64,000 nt of DNA, taken from the NCBI GenBank assembly GCA_963971425.1, contig OZ020517.1, positions 1,738,501 through 1,802,500 on the forward strand, given 5' to 3'. Within the stretch, counting starts at the first letter, position 1. The number at the start of each line of letters is the position of its first letter. Source of the stretch: Bryoerythrophyllum caledonicum (lineage: Eukaryota; Streptophyta; Bryopsida; Pottiales; Pottiaceae). Below the pieces are notes generated by a model, which was given only the letters and a program-made list of their open reading frames with translations, made no database searches and had not been told where the DNA came from. The position numbers were made by a program, and so were the translations under genes. This document shows, one piece after another, positions 20,237 to 31,644 of this stretch.

Positions 20237-22534
20237 ATGGTAAGAGAGCCTGGAATACGGGGGATCCCAGCAGAAATGGGACGTAGTTTGGAAAATCTCT
20301 GCGGATTATGCAGAATGTTCGATTTCGATTCACTAGGCCTTAAACATAGGGACTTTAAGTTGCAGCACGATTTGGAAAAGACCTCGGAACTTGAAAGTTT
20401 TAACCCGCACATGTCGCACATTGAAAGAAGGGCTCAGATATGTGTTATCTGTAGAGAGGTGACTGGGTTTTATAATCAATGGAAATGCGAAAACAACGCT
20501 CTTTTAGATCCTAATCATGACACAGAGGGCGATTATGCTCATTTTTTTATAGATGAGCCACCGTTGAGATCCAATGATCCTGAAAGTAATGACAAGTTGG
20601 TCCGAATGTTTGTTCACCTGGCTATAAAAAATTCGCGACTTCCTGATAGTCTACAAGGTTATTATCGTCCTCTTCTTCAGTTTCAAAAATGGATTCCAGA
20701 ACGGCCTCTAGAAGGGAATGGGAAAAGTGCAGTAGAGCAACCTTACAACGGTCGTAAGAGGGGCGTACTAGTAAACCAAACACAACTTCTCGATTGGAAG
20801 AAAGTTTGCGACAAAAACCATGGTAACTACTGCAAGTCAAACTCCAATATCATGGAGCACCTTGATGTCATTCGACTCATTGATGTACAGCAAAGGTGTG
20901 TTACAGTGAAAAAGGGTGGCGAGCTTGCAAACCTGGAGTATGCCGCCTTGAGCTATGTATGGGGTGGTAAGGACGCGCTTGGTGGGCTTAAAATGCCCAA
21001 GCTTGTGTATCGTGGAGAGAACTGTGAAGAGGCCTTGCGGCAACCAGGGGCTCTGAAACCAGAGAAAGTACTTAGAACCATTGACGATGCCATGACGTTC
21101 GTAGATGGAGGGCTTAAGTTAAAGTATCTTTGGGTTGATTGCCTCTGCATCTTGCAAGCTGGAGATGACAATATCAGCGACAATGATACTAAAGCCGATC
21201 AAAAAAGGTTCATTAATGCCATGGACTCCATTTATGCTTGTGCGTCGGTCACGATTGTTGCAGCTGCCGGAGACAATGCTAATGCAGGACTTCCCGGTAT
21301 CAACCGACATTTTGTAGGAGAACGCATGGAACAGAACCCTCTTCAAATCCAGAAAAGAGATAAGCCGACGGTGTCATTAGTCCGAACACTTGACCTAGAG
21401 GGATCCGACGAGGAAGAATATTTTGATTATAGGTATGTTGGAGGATCTACATGGGACACAAGAGGTTGGACCTTCCAAGAGAAGATCTTTTCTCGAAGAA
21501 CGTTCATATTCACCAAGATGCAAGTATATTGGGAATGCCAAGCAGCCACATGGTGTGAAGATAGCATTTGGGAGACCACGGAACCTTCATTTTATTGTCA
21601 TTGCTTTAATGCAGATGAGTTTCGCCTGCCCTGGAACAATATGGATGAAGGCGAATTTGAAGGGAAATATCGAAAGCTGGTTGAGGAGTATACTGGGCGG
21701 AAGTTGACACAAGAGAGCGATGGTCTGGATGCATTTACGGGTATTTTGAATGCCTTAGGAAGGGGAACTGGTGATCCCAAACAAGAGTTTAAATGGGGTC
21801 TACCGTTGTCTTTGCTAGCCAATGCTTTGAAGTGGCGGTGTCATCCTTATAAACCGGTGGAGATTGCCCTTAAAAGCAGAACCGAGAAGCATCGTAGTTG
21901 TCCTTTTCCAAGCTGGTCATGGGTTGGATGGGTGGGGAAGGTAGAAATGCCCTCTGCATTAAATGCAGAAATGGTCGATTTGCAATTTTATTTCCTCGAT
22001 GACATTGCAAAAAAACTCGTCAAGCTTGAGTGTAGTACAATGCATCTCGATTCCATGATTCAACAAATCAGAAAACCTAATGACCCGATCCACGTTCACA
22101 TCAGCGACAAAGAAGTTCAAAGAGCCCTCCCGAGATCTGTTGCTTCAAATATATTATTCTTTTGGAGCAGTGTTGCGAGATTCCGTATCCGAGTTGGGCC
22201 AACTCCTGTGATAAATAATACAAATCTAATTTATAGTCGTGAAATCGCCACAGATATCCACATTGATGTGTCGGTTCACACTTTGTTTCATGTGCCATTA
22301 CTTCCTTTAGAGTCTACACATGGTGAATATGAGCTTGTTGTCATTGGGAGACTTGACCCATGGGATTTGGGAAGGCCTCCAACAAATGAGGAGATGGTTG
22401 AGTGTAAAGATCAGTTAGCTGTGTTGGTATGCTCTGAAAATGAAGGCGTAGTATATCGGAAGGGACTCGTGCACATCCATATTACGGAGTGGAAGAGATG
22501 TGAACCAGAATGGAAATTGATTTGTCTTGGCTGA
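20237..22534 (+). CDS. HET-domain protein, copy A (765 aa, intact)
   Basis: Heterokaryon-incompatibility-type protein. The HET domain is best known from fungi, where it triggers cell death on non-self recognition. The start is the first ATG of the open frame (20237). The N-terminus has two CxxC pairs (CGLC near residue 21, CVIC near 68), common in fungal HET proteins. The HET domain spans roughly residues 215-385: LEYAALSYVWGG (about 233), YLWVDCLCILQAGDD (about 298), AMDSIYACASVTIVAAAGDN (about 330) and then WDTRGWTFQEKIFSRR. The C-terminal third contains CPFPSWSWVGWVG and ends EPEWKLICLG. The ORF is single-exon and unbroken. Copy B is very similar; copy C is broken. Function in this host is unknown. 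Confidence 0.9.
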   Translation: MVREPGIRGIPAEMGRSLENLCGLCRMFDFDSLGLKHRDFKLQHDLEKTSELESFNPHMSHIERRAQICVICREVTGFYNQWKCENNALLDPNHDTEGDYAHFFIDEPPLRSNDPESNDKLVRMFVHLAIKNSRLPDSLQGYYRPLLQFQKWIPERPLEGNGKSAVEQPYNGRKRGVLVNQTQLLDWKKVCDKNHGNYCKSNSNIMEHLDVIRLIDVQQRCVTVKKGGELANLEYAALSYVWGGKDALGGLKMPKLVYRGENCEEALRQPGALKPEKVLRTIDDAMTFVDGGLKLKYLWVDCLCILQAGDDNISDNDTKADQKRFINAMDSIYACASVTIVAAAGDNANAGLPGINRHFVGERMEQNPLQIQKRDKPTVSLVRTLDLEGSDEEEYFDYRYVGGSTWDTRGWTFQEKIFSRRTFIFTKMQVYWECQAATWCEDSIWETTEPSFYCHCFNADEFRLPWNNMDEGEFEGKYRKLVEEYTGRKLTQESDGLDAFTGILNALGRGTGDPKQEFKWGLPLSLLANALKWRCHPYKPVEIALKSRTEKHRSCPFPSWSWVGWVGKVEMPSALNAEMVDLQFYFLDDIAKKLVKLECSTMHLDSMIQQIRKPNDPIHVHISDKEVQRALPRSVASNILFFWSSVARFRIRVGPTPVINNTNLIYSREIATDIHIDVSVHTLFHVPLLPLESTHGEYELVVIGRLDPWDLGRPPTNEEMVECKDQLAVLVCSENEGVVYRKGLVHIHITEWKRCEPEWKLICLG

Positions 22535-23290
22535 CAAATGCCCAATTTATAAAGTATCTATGCTTACATGAGTTTTAGGGTTGCATGTGCTCCTACACTC
22601 ATGGATTTTCCATACTTTGTTGAGAATACATAGTTCAATTGTACTTCTTTCGGCCTAGTTTGTTTCTTGAAAAATTGAGTGTCATAGGCTTGCAAGTACG
22701 ATACTTCTCAAGTAGCTTGTCCATTGTCAAAGGCTTGAATCTAGAGGCTCTAACAAATGGCAAGTTGTGTATTAGTGTGGTTTTATTGGATGAACATGAA
22801 TCATGCAGCGATTTGAGCAATTGAGAAGTGTAAGGAATCTTACATTTTTTTCAATGATAGAATTAGCTCCCAAATCTTCAATGTATATTTTCAGTTTTGC
22901 ATGTAAATACTTATGTTGTCACAAATAAGGTACATCAACATTTGAACGTTGCTAATTGTTCAAGACATTTACTTATATATAGAAGACATTATTTTGATTG
23001 TATCTTATGTAAAATCTTTGTTGTAGCAAAGAATTCAATTCCATCAACTTTGATAGTTGTCTTTATTCTTAGATTTGCAAAAATCATGTATGATTGTACT
23101 ATTTAGAACCGCTCTAAAGCCTTATATAAAATTTTGGAAAACTTAGATTTGGACTTGAAAGGGTTATTCACTAAAGGCCCAAGGCATTTTAGCACCCAAA
23201 CTTATTGAAAACTGCCAATTTCAATGCATTCAACACAAAATGAAAATCAATACAGTTTTAACATATCTAACTTTAGGATCTTGGACTAAG
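22535..23290 (+). repeat. 3' flank of HET block A
   Basis: Aligns with 37607-38130 (shared ATTGTACTTCTTTCGGCCTA and ATGGCAAGTTGTG segments), so the duplication extends at least 450 bases beyond the stop codon. No gene seen. Confidence 0.6.
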
Positions 23291-23295
23291 ATTGT

Positions 23296-23800
23296 ATAGT
23301 AGAATGACATTCAAATTGGCGTTTGGGCAATTCTAGGAATGGTGTCCCACACTGCTGCCAACTTAGATACCCTCTACAGGGCTAAAAAATTGTTATCTTG
23401 CCTTGAAATTATGGGGACAACATCATCTCTATGTCGAAAACATGCATTCCAAATTTCAAGTCCAGGGGACTTATGAAACAATAGATTTTAAAGATTAATC
23501 ACCATGGGGTAGCTGTGAGAAACAAAGAGAAAAACCATTTTACTACTTCCAACTTTGACACCCTCCCTAGGGCTAAGAGTTTGTTATTTCAACATGAACT
23601 TTCTGACACACGGTTATCTTTATGTTGATAACATGTGGGAAAATTTTCAAGGTCAGAAAATGTATTCAAAAGAAGATATTCAAAATCTACTAATATGGGG
23701 GTTAGCTGTGAGAAAAGTTTCATAGCTGCCCACTTTGACACCCTCCCAAGAATTCAAAAAAAATTATTTGTCCATAAAATTTTTTTGGCTTAGGTTTTGA
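23296..23800 (+). repeat. Solo end of a Tc1-like element related to 3294-3878
   Basis: GACATTCAAATTGGCGTTTG and three CACCCTCC modules follow the same order as the Tc1 left arm, at clearly lower identity. No transposase or opposite arm is nearby, so this is a solo end or the remains of a deleted copy. Confidence 0.75.
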
Positions 23801-23879
23801 ATGCTGGCATTCATATATACAGTTGTAATTAACTTTCTCTCAAGTATAGGTTGGTTATACTTGAATGCTTTGCACAACT

Positions 23880-25260
23880 TTATATGGTACGTAGCAATAA
23901 TTGTAGAACATTAGCTCTAAACAAGAACTCTCTCTTTTTTGCTTGCAATTTAACATTACTTCTAACTAATATAGTTACTTTGATGCAGGAGATTCTTCTG
24001 GTCGTCGTGAATTTGTAGTTCTGCGGGCACTTCTGGAGATGGTGCGAGGAAAGCATTGAGACCTGTAGTAGGAGGTATGGTGCAGGAGATGGTTGTAGCT
24101 GGATTGTCGATGGCTTCAACAACCATTTATGATTCATGATGCTCATTCGTGCTTGCTCTTGTGATACCCTTGTGTTCTCCATGCTCATGATGTCTCTCTC
24201 CCGCTTGTGATTCAAGTTATGTTCAAGAAAATTGGTTTGAACTCGCAGCCGCTCCGTCTCACATGATTTCTCTGATTCTATCATCTCTCCAAGTACCTTC
24301 ACCATTTTCTCACCACTTTTTGTCACTCCATCAGCTATTCTAGATTGTTCCGCAAGTCTTTTTCTTCAAACACATGTATTGCCCGTGGCCTTCCTTAATT
24401 CTACAGCAACGCTTGTGGCAGTGGAGGAGAGAATATGGATCTCATTAGGTCGATGCCCTAGGTGGGAGATATGTGGCATTGTACTTGTGGGAGTGTTCTG
24501 GATTGACAGTACAGCTGCAGCTGCATTGGAAGCATGTAGAGGTGGTTGGCCTTCTCCTTCAACATTAACCGTTGTAAATGTATGTGTAGGAGGCTTTGGA
24601 AAGTTGCCCACTTGCGCAGTAATCGACGGGACTCGTCGGCTTGGGGCAAAAGATATTGCAGTAGATGTGGATGATGTCAAGTTGATTGGTGACCTTGGAA
24701 GATGCGAGCCTTCATCAACATTGCTTGCAATAGGTCTTGCAGCATAATGTGCTCCATCTGCATCTTGCACGACATTCAAAGAGTCTTCTTGCGACGTCGG
24801 GTGGTTATAATTACCGTCGTGCCGGTCCATGGTATCTCGGGGATGTGGTGGATTCATGGTTGGCCTATCTTTCAATCACTCTGCCATCCTACGGAAAGCT
24901 ATGACGTAAAAGGATTTTGGTAGCTTGTGCTCTCTCTTCTCTACAACTGTTGTATTGTAAAGTAGTCCTCACTATTTCTACCTATTCTCTAGTGAAAATC
25001 CCATATTTTCTTAAAGTCTGATACTAGCATACTCCACTTGTACTTGCAGGCATTGCGGTCTCGATGGACGTCTCCTTCTCCCTTACTAGCGTTAAGAATC
25101 ATGGCAATTTTCCTCATCTTCCCTATTTCTCGACACATTAGCTCTCTAGGGTCCGTTGTTGTCATCTCATCCATATGTTCTTGATGCTTGGCCTCAACGA
25201 GGGAGAGAATCTCTGTTTTGGACCAATTTGGATCTCTATCTTTCCTGCTTGACGATCATG
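23880..25260 (-). pseudogene. Trihelix (Myb/SANT-like) DNA-binding protein, decayed
   Basis: On the minus strand, DRDPNWSKTEILSLVEAKHQ (near 25230) opens a trihelix domain that continues with RDRNACKYKWSMLVSDFKKI (near 25040) and WDFH. A TAG follows, then GRNSEDYFTIQQL and, in another frame, EHKLPKSFYVIAFRRMAE. A low-complexity middle follows (24875-24380). The final helical region ends near 23890 (KSGEKMVKVLGEMIESEKSC). At least three stops and one frameshift prevent translation. Such proteins are host transcription factors or partners of Harbinger transposases; which applies cannot be decided. Confidence 0.6.
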
Positions 25261-25399
25261 CCTCATTTGTGGCTCTTGGTGCACGAAAGCATCTTCTAGC
25301 TGACCGGGGAGGCGGTCGAGTTTGAGCGTTGCCACTTTCTGCAACATTACAGGATGATGAAAGCTTTTTATGCCATAAAAACCATTGTACATGGAATTT

Positions 25400-26500
25400 T
25401 GTAGGTTGTTTTACTTTCACTTCTTAAGACTTTTTAGAAGTGAATGGAAGCTAGCTTGTAGGTCATTCTTTTACTAGGCCCTAACACTCCTTTGGTCTAC
25501 TAAAACTTAACATGATTTGTAGGTGGGTTCATTGTTGGAGCACATAGTCGGTGACATTGAGCCTCTACATCTCGCCAACAAGATTCGTGCTAGAATGTCT
25601 ATTTCTCGGTGAGTTTTAACCCTTCAGCTCTTATTAACTTACTATGCATGTACATCTATTGGTTTCATAAGGTGTTGTGAAATGCTAACATTGAATTCTG
25701 ATGTTTGTTTCTCTCATTTGCATCTCCTACAACTATTCTGATTTGCATCTTATGCGGCTATTCTAAGAACTTACATGATCTTCTTGGAAAAATCACCGTT
25801 GACTATCCTACAGTAATTTCTCTTTGTGTTGGCTATGATGACATTCTAAAAGTAAGACATTGCTTGCTCAATTCTTGCATGTTCTCTATCAAGTAAGTTC
25901 ATGCTACTAGGTACATTGAAAGAGATGTTTCAAGAGCTGATAGAGCGGCTTGTTTTACAAAAGAAATGCAAGTTAGTAGAGAACCTACCTTAGGGAGTTG
26001 GTTATGGCAGACTTGAATTGGAGCTAGCCATTGTGGAAGGATTTTGTTGTAGCAACAAAACAAATCAAACCCAACCAACACAAATATAACACTATTAACA
26101 CAAAAGAGAGAAAAGCAATACAAATGCAATATTGCCCACATAAGTGGAATCAGTTGTGGACACTCTTGTATATAAAGAGTCTTTGTTTTGGCCTAGAGTA
26201 TTTGCAGGAGTTCGGCGGGCAGTAGTTCTGCCCATGCAAAGTATTCCAAGTTCAAGCGGTACTTAATGGCAAAGTCACCTTGCACGTCCAAATCTCCGTT
26301 GTCTCTATTATTTTGTTTTTATTTTAAACAGATTGTGCACTCCCTATCACATCCATCACCGTCGTCTTACTTCCACTTTAATTGCATTGATAAAATCATA
26401 CACGTGAACTGCCATGTAGGATGACAACAAGGATAGTCACATTACTTCCAATTTTGGTGTGAAGATGCATGTCGAGGCCGCCGCCCTAACTTTATGTTTT
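25400..26500. other. Stretch without a recognisable gene
   Basis: A possible plus-strand exon at 25523-25608 (open between an AG and a GTGAGT) encodes a short peptide (LLEHIVGDIEPLHLANKIRA) that I do not recognise. Nothing else here can be supported. Confidence 0.3.
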
Positions 26501-26504
26501 GTCG

Positions 26505-27058
26505 TGTAAAGAAAGATCGATAACCACAACAGATCGAGAGTCCTAACCAACATCAGATAAACTAAAAACATACACTAAAACAAGTATACGTAATACACCC
26601 TCAAGGAAAGAGATGCAAATCACACGTAGTCAAGTGTCTCGCACTCCACGAAGGGAGAATCAACGAGTGCGAGCGGAACTAGAGAATGTGAGCCTTTACT
26701 AATGATTAACCATTACTTACAAGCAAGCACTCACTAATCACTCTCTAAACACACTCACAAAGCTTGACTTGACAAAGACGTCAAGTCAAGGACAAGTGCG
26801 GCGCTATAAGCACACACGCGCAACCCTAAGATGATGAAAGTCATCCACGGATGAATGGGGTAGATTGTAACAAACTAATGTACGCCATATGTCCCTAAAC
26901 AGACGTAGATTGTAACAAACTAATCTATGCTAAAACTACGATACGGAGAGGCCCTCGACGCCACGTCCCTTTACAGCTCTCGTGTAAAAAAAGATCGATA
27001 ACCACAAGAGATCGAGAGTCCTAACCAACATCAATTAAACGAAAAAGCACTAACAAGA
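26505..27058. repeat. ~75-bp direct repeat, 473 bp apart
   Basis: AGATCGATAACCACAA and GATCGAGAGTCCTAACCAAC occur at about 26513-26560 and again at 26988-27035. A smaller pair (GTAGATTGTAACAAACTAAT) lies between at 26862 and 26906. Position downstream of the Ty3 integrase remnant suggests LTR pieces, but no full LTR boundary is visible. Confidence 0.4.
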
Positions 27059-27479
27059 CTAAACGCCACGGGGATGTCGCTGCAACAACTGTATGCATCT
27101 AGTCGAAGATGTTGCCCATCGCCGAATCAATAAGCATATGATGAAGTAACAAAGAGAGGGTAGGCCGGGTGCAATGTGAGCCCCATCTCTAATCGCCTTA
27201 GGCAACTTTGTTGCCAATCCCTTGGTCAATCTCCATGTTGCCTATCCCTGAATCGAAACTAGGAAACTCCAACTGGATGGCAACGCACGACGTAGTGACA
27301 AGTCCACAAAGAAATTTAAGCCGTTTCATCGGGTGAAACGTGGCTTGAAAACCTTCAACAACGAGGACAAGTCTAATCCCCGGACGGTAGAGTAGAAAGA
27401 GGCGGCGTCAAGCAAGCCATATGCCAACAACGCTGGCAATGGTCACAAAACAACATAGTAGCCGCGCCCTAATTCTCAC

Positions 27480-28190
27480 CACACAAAACACGGAAGATTT
27501 TGTGGCACAACGGCCAACTCAGGATGCACGGAGTCATCAATGGGCAAATGGCAAGGCGCGCAGTTCATAGATTGCTCTCAACACTCCCGACCATCCTTGC
27601 CTTCCAACAACAAGATGCCACTGGGCAACACATCCTTCACGCGAAGAATCGTACGCCCAGCCTTGACGTCCAACGTCGTAGGTGCTTCACGTTGCAAGTA
27701 AACGTAATCCCCCGTGGAAAAACATCACAACTGAGGTCGGTAGGCACCTCTACGAATACGAGCATACCGTAAGGTGTCACGGTGTTGAGCAATGGACAAA
27801 TTCTCCATGGCCATGGGCATAGCCTGCTTGAAGAACTCCGCTCGATCTCGTAAACACTGGGCCCACACCTCTGGATCGTCCAAATCCATAATTGGAGCCA
27901 ACTTTTCCTGAACAGAACTCGGTAAAATTGGCTCCCGCCCGTACAACAATTGATACGGAGTAAAAACAGCCAATAAAGCCTGCCGACTAAACCGGTATTC
28001 CATGGCGATCCATGGTATCATCAGATCCCAATCACGGTGGCCACCATGAAGTAATCCATACTTCTGTAGTCCACGCTTGACGGTCTGAACCACACGCTCC
28101 GCCAAACCGTCCGCTTCCGGATGATCATGAGAAGTGGTACGGTGGTCAATCAAAGCTTTGGTGCACAAAGCCTCGAAAGCACCAAGATTT
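27480..28190 (-). pseudogene. Ty3-type retrotransposon integrase remnant
   Basis: The minus strand encodes HPEADGLAERVVQTVKRGLQ and YRFSRQALLAVFTPYQLLYG, the C-terminal part of a retroviral-type integrase core, to a TGA at about 27725. In the same frame GDYVYLQREAPTTLDVKAGR, the post-integrase domain, then NCAPCHLPIDD continue with one more TGA. Both stops can be explained by CGA to TGA. The upstream part is cut off near 28190 by LINE copy 2. Confidence 0.8.
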
Positions 28191-29998
28191 GACCCAACAT
28201 ATAGCTACTATACCGATGGCTCCTTCAAACCGCCAGAACAAGCCAGCCTAGGAAATTGGCGCAGAGAAAAAGTTGGCTATGGCATTTATAATCCTATCAA
28301 AGAAATTAAATTAGCCAAAAGACTCCATGGACTGCAAAATCCTTAGAACAGAACTTATGGCCATACACAAAATACTAGAAATTGTCACAATAAAATACAA
28401 CAATGAACCCGCACACATATTCATTGACTGTATCAATGCACTTTATCTACTAAACACCCAGATAACACACCCTATCCTCCACAATAGCCACCCCGACCAA
28501 ACTATATTAATGTCAATGGTCCAAATGTTACAAAACCGAACACAAATGACAACCCTTCCAAAGTTAGAGCCCATGCCAATATTGATGGAAACGAACAAGT
28601 AGATAAACTAGCAAAAGAAGGCCCATGCCCATGCTATCCCATACGAACACATTGACGATGCCCATGCCGTATCAATCCATACGAACATGCCCATGCTATC
28701 CCATACTACTTTCAAAAAGAAGATTGGCCTTCAAAAGAAGATACCCCCGATAAAGGCCCGGTTAGACTCTTGAGCAAATATCTCAAGAAACAAGACCTCT
28801 ACAACAACCTTGACACAATTGCAGAAAACTTCCCTAATATAGAAAAATGGACTAGCAACAACAAAATAGACAATGAACTTTCTACAAATTTCTGGAAAAA
28901 TCCCATCATTTTCGACTCACAAATAACATGCCTCATCAAATTCCGTACCGGTCAATATATGCGAAACGCCCGAAAACAACTCTTCTTCAGAATGTCCCAT
29001 CTATAACATGTCCCATATGCACTTCCACGGACCCCGACACATGACTCCATGTTCTACTTAAATGCCAAAACCACCACATACACTCCTTAATTGTCAAAAG
29101 ACATAACAAAGCAGTATAGGAAATTTGAAAACTAATTACCTCCCATAACAAATCGCGATGTTTTATTCTCATGAATGCCGGCACCTTTAATAACAACTTG
29201 CAAAAAAATACGGTGCCCCATTGGCTACTCCCATATACATGTGTAACTCAACATTGTCATTGCAATACTAGACTCAAATCAAACATACTTTGCATTAGAG
29301 GCCTACCATATAATGACCCCCCACCCGACCACATAAACCAAGACTATACCATTCAATTCATCAAATTCACATATTGTAATGATAGATTTTCCCCATAAAC
29401 AATTGAAAACAAAAGGAATAAATAACAACCCCTAAATGATGACATCATAGCCCTTGGATGGAAAGTGGACCCCTTTATTGTAGTTACAGCCGGCGCTCGT
29501 GCCACCACCTTTATCCCATCCATAAAAATCCTTGAAGATACCTTTAAAATTCTCATCGAAACAATTTCACACACTTTCAATAACATTAACACCATTGCCA
29601 TTCAACATGCTATGTCCATCATGCTATACAAATGCATAATTAAAAACAACCCAGCCCTCCCCGACATACAAGACCCTCCATAACATTACCCATTACTTAC
29701 TTATCTTAATACTACAAAACCTTCCACATTGAGAAACACCCCTCCCTCCCAATGTTCCCCTCCTCTCTATCCTCTCCTCCTCCTTTTCTCCCCTCCCCCC
29801 TTTCCTTTGTTACTCTTTGATATGGTTGGTTACTTGTATGTTTTGGTTACTTGTCACATAGTGTCTACCCTTGAGAGGGGGAAGTAGTTCCATGCTACTT
29901 ATTCCTTGTTTGTTGGGCATGGTCTTAGTGGTGGAACGAATAAACTTTTTGTTCAGGCCGGCCCCTTCGGAGACCGGCGTTCTTCTTCTTCTTCTTCT
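28190..29998 (+). mobile_element. 5'-truncated LINE, copy 2 (RNase H to 3' tail)
   Basis: Starts inside an RNase H domain: DPTYSYYTDGSFKPP, then LRTELMAIHKILEIV, AHIFIDCINALYLLNTQ and, in a shifted frame, NIDGNEQVDKLAKEG. A C-terminal part follows (KFRTGQYMRNARKQLFF) and a worn tail. The 3' end contains GGAACGAATAAACTTTTTG and finishes in (TTC)n at about 29978-29998. The same 3' segment recurs at 33290-33392. Frameshifts and stops make it inactive. It is inserted in the Ty3 remnant. Confidence 0.8.
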
Positions 29999-30456
29999 AA
30001 GCTAAGCAATATGAATCAAGCATAGCAAGTATGGCACACTATTGAGCCGAGTCCTCTTGGACAAAGCCCTACAATAAGCAGATACACATGACGACTATAT
30101 GGGGCTTCATCTCCCAGATATGGTCCCTAAAAGTCCAAGTTGGGCTCCTCATGTCCACAATAGTTTTACAGTAAAATCCGATGTGGTTCCTAATCAAACC
30201 ATTTGGTTACCCTCTTGTGATTTACATGTTCCCAAAGAGTTCTCAATGCGTTTACACTAGGAACCAATTTATACTTTTAAAATTTTATTCAAATTTACTT
30301 TTTGTTTAGTGGGGCCCACCACCAATCGTTGGGGCCTCAACGGAGGCTCATCCGCACACATGTGCGTAAGCTTAATGAAATGAATCAGAGTCTCCAACTT
30401 CAATATTGATAAATAATGCCTCCTTTCAATAGCTTTAATGAGCTCAAATATTCTCA

Positions 30457-31422
30457 GGGCCGCTTCACATCTAACGCCTAAGTTGAGAGGCCGCCGGTTT
30501 CCATCAATGAGATTGCTAGAATGCCCAAAGTTTGGCCTTTGGGCCTTCACACTTGTGCCCAAAGTCGAAAGGCCGCCGTCCTCCGTTGTGCCTACATGGC
30601 TAACTTTGGAGAGTCATATCGCCAACGCGATGGCCCTTCGAGCAATACTTGGATCACCTGTTTTAGTTGACCCAAACTTCCTTCAAGAGTCCGTCCATTT
30701 TTTCAATAAAATAATCACTATTTTAGCTTCCAACATGTGCTGTAGTTGTTCTTTTGCTCCCATATTTTAGGATTTGGCTCAACTTTTGGTTCTCTTGAGT
30801 ATAGGAATTGACTCATGGGTAGGTTACATGCAAGGATGGTTGTAATGCTTCCAAAGTTCAACCGCACGGCCACAACTTGTCACAAGAAATTCACTCAAGC
30901 ATTTGCTTCCTACAAAGAGGACAAATGGCAAATGACATACTTAAAAGTAGATGGACTCACCCCCATTTGCTTTTGAAATTCTCTCTCTGAATAAGACCCC
31001 ACAAGACTATGCTTCAAAAATCCTCCATACCTTTCAAAATGCCAACAAGACCTCCCAAAATCCACCCTCCATCCTTGAGCATTAAATACGGCCATCATCA
31101 TCATTTGGACATTTTGTTGAAATATTTTAAGTTTTTGCAATGCCAAAATGCCCACTATAACATACTACATTACCATGAAAACCGAAAGTAGAACAAGAAT
31201 ACGTTCTCTTCCAGAATACGTGGTGAAAGAATGAGAAAAAGGAAAATTTAATGGGGTTAGGCCTTATGACTTGGCCTTTGGGGCTTCACACCACAACTGG
31301 CCAAAGGCTTCAATATGTATATTTTAATGGTTTTCTAAGCAAAAAAGATTGGCCTCCGGCTATTGTATGGGTTGAAATTTTTGACCAACGGTCGCTCGAC
31401 TTGGCCAAGTGTGAAGCGGCCC
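30457..31422 (-). mobile_element. Nonautonomous Harbinger-like element
   Basis: Ends GGGCCGCTTCACA (left) and the complement at right (TGTGAAGCGGCCC). On the minus strand 30910-31155 encodes GSYSEREFQKQMGVSPSTFK followed by YVICHLSSL, resembling the N-terminal part of PIF/Harbinger nucleases. The rest of the transposase is missing. A partial copy is at 33393-33923 and shorter relatives at 47068-47644. I find no clean target duplication. The superfamily call is tentative. Confidence 0.45.
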
Positions 31423-31424
31423 TT

Positions 31425-31644
31425 AAGGAAAGTGGGGCCCTGAAATCACGTCTCAACAAAGCCCATTACTCCCCAAATGACTAAACTCGTCACAATTCTC
31501 AGAGAATTGGACGAGATGTAGCCACGGTAGTACGACGTGAACCCGTAAATCATGTACAACATTCGAGGTTTCCTGTCTAAATGGCGGGCTTCGCTCTTTT
31601 CGATGCAAACACCCGACAAGGTGGAAGCAGACTAGACTTTTTAA
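31425..31644 (+). repeat. Repeat shared with 33925-34150 and 16910-17010
   Basis: Segments such as AGAGAATTGGACGAGATGTA and GTGAACCCGTAAATCATG occur in all or two of the three places, always 5' of HET-block or Harbinger-like sequence. Noncoding. Confidence 0.5.

Noticed and set aside
22639..23106. Short open frames 3' of HET copy A
   Set aside because: They are not preserved in the duplicate block and show no coding signature.
26505..27058. Complete LTR pair of a Ty3 element
   Set aside because: Only about 75 bases repeat and no TG/CA borders or target duplication are visible.
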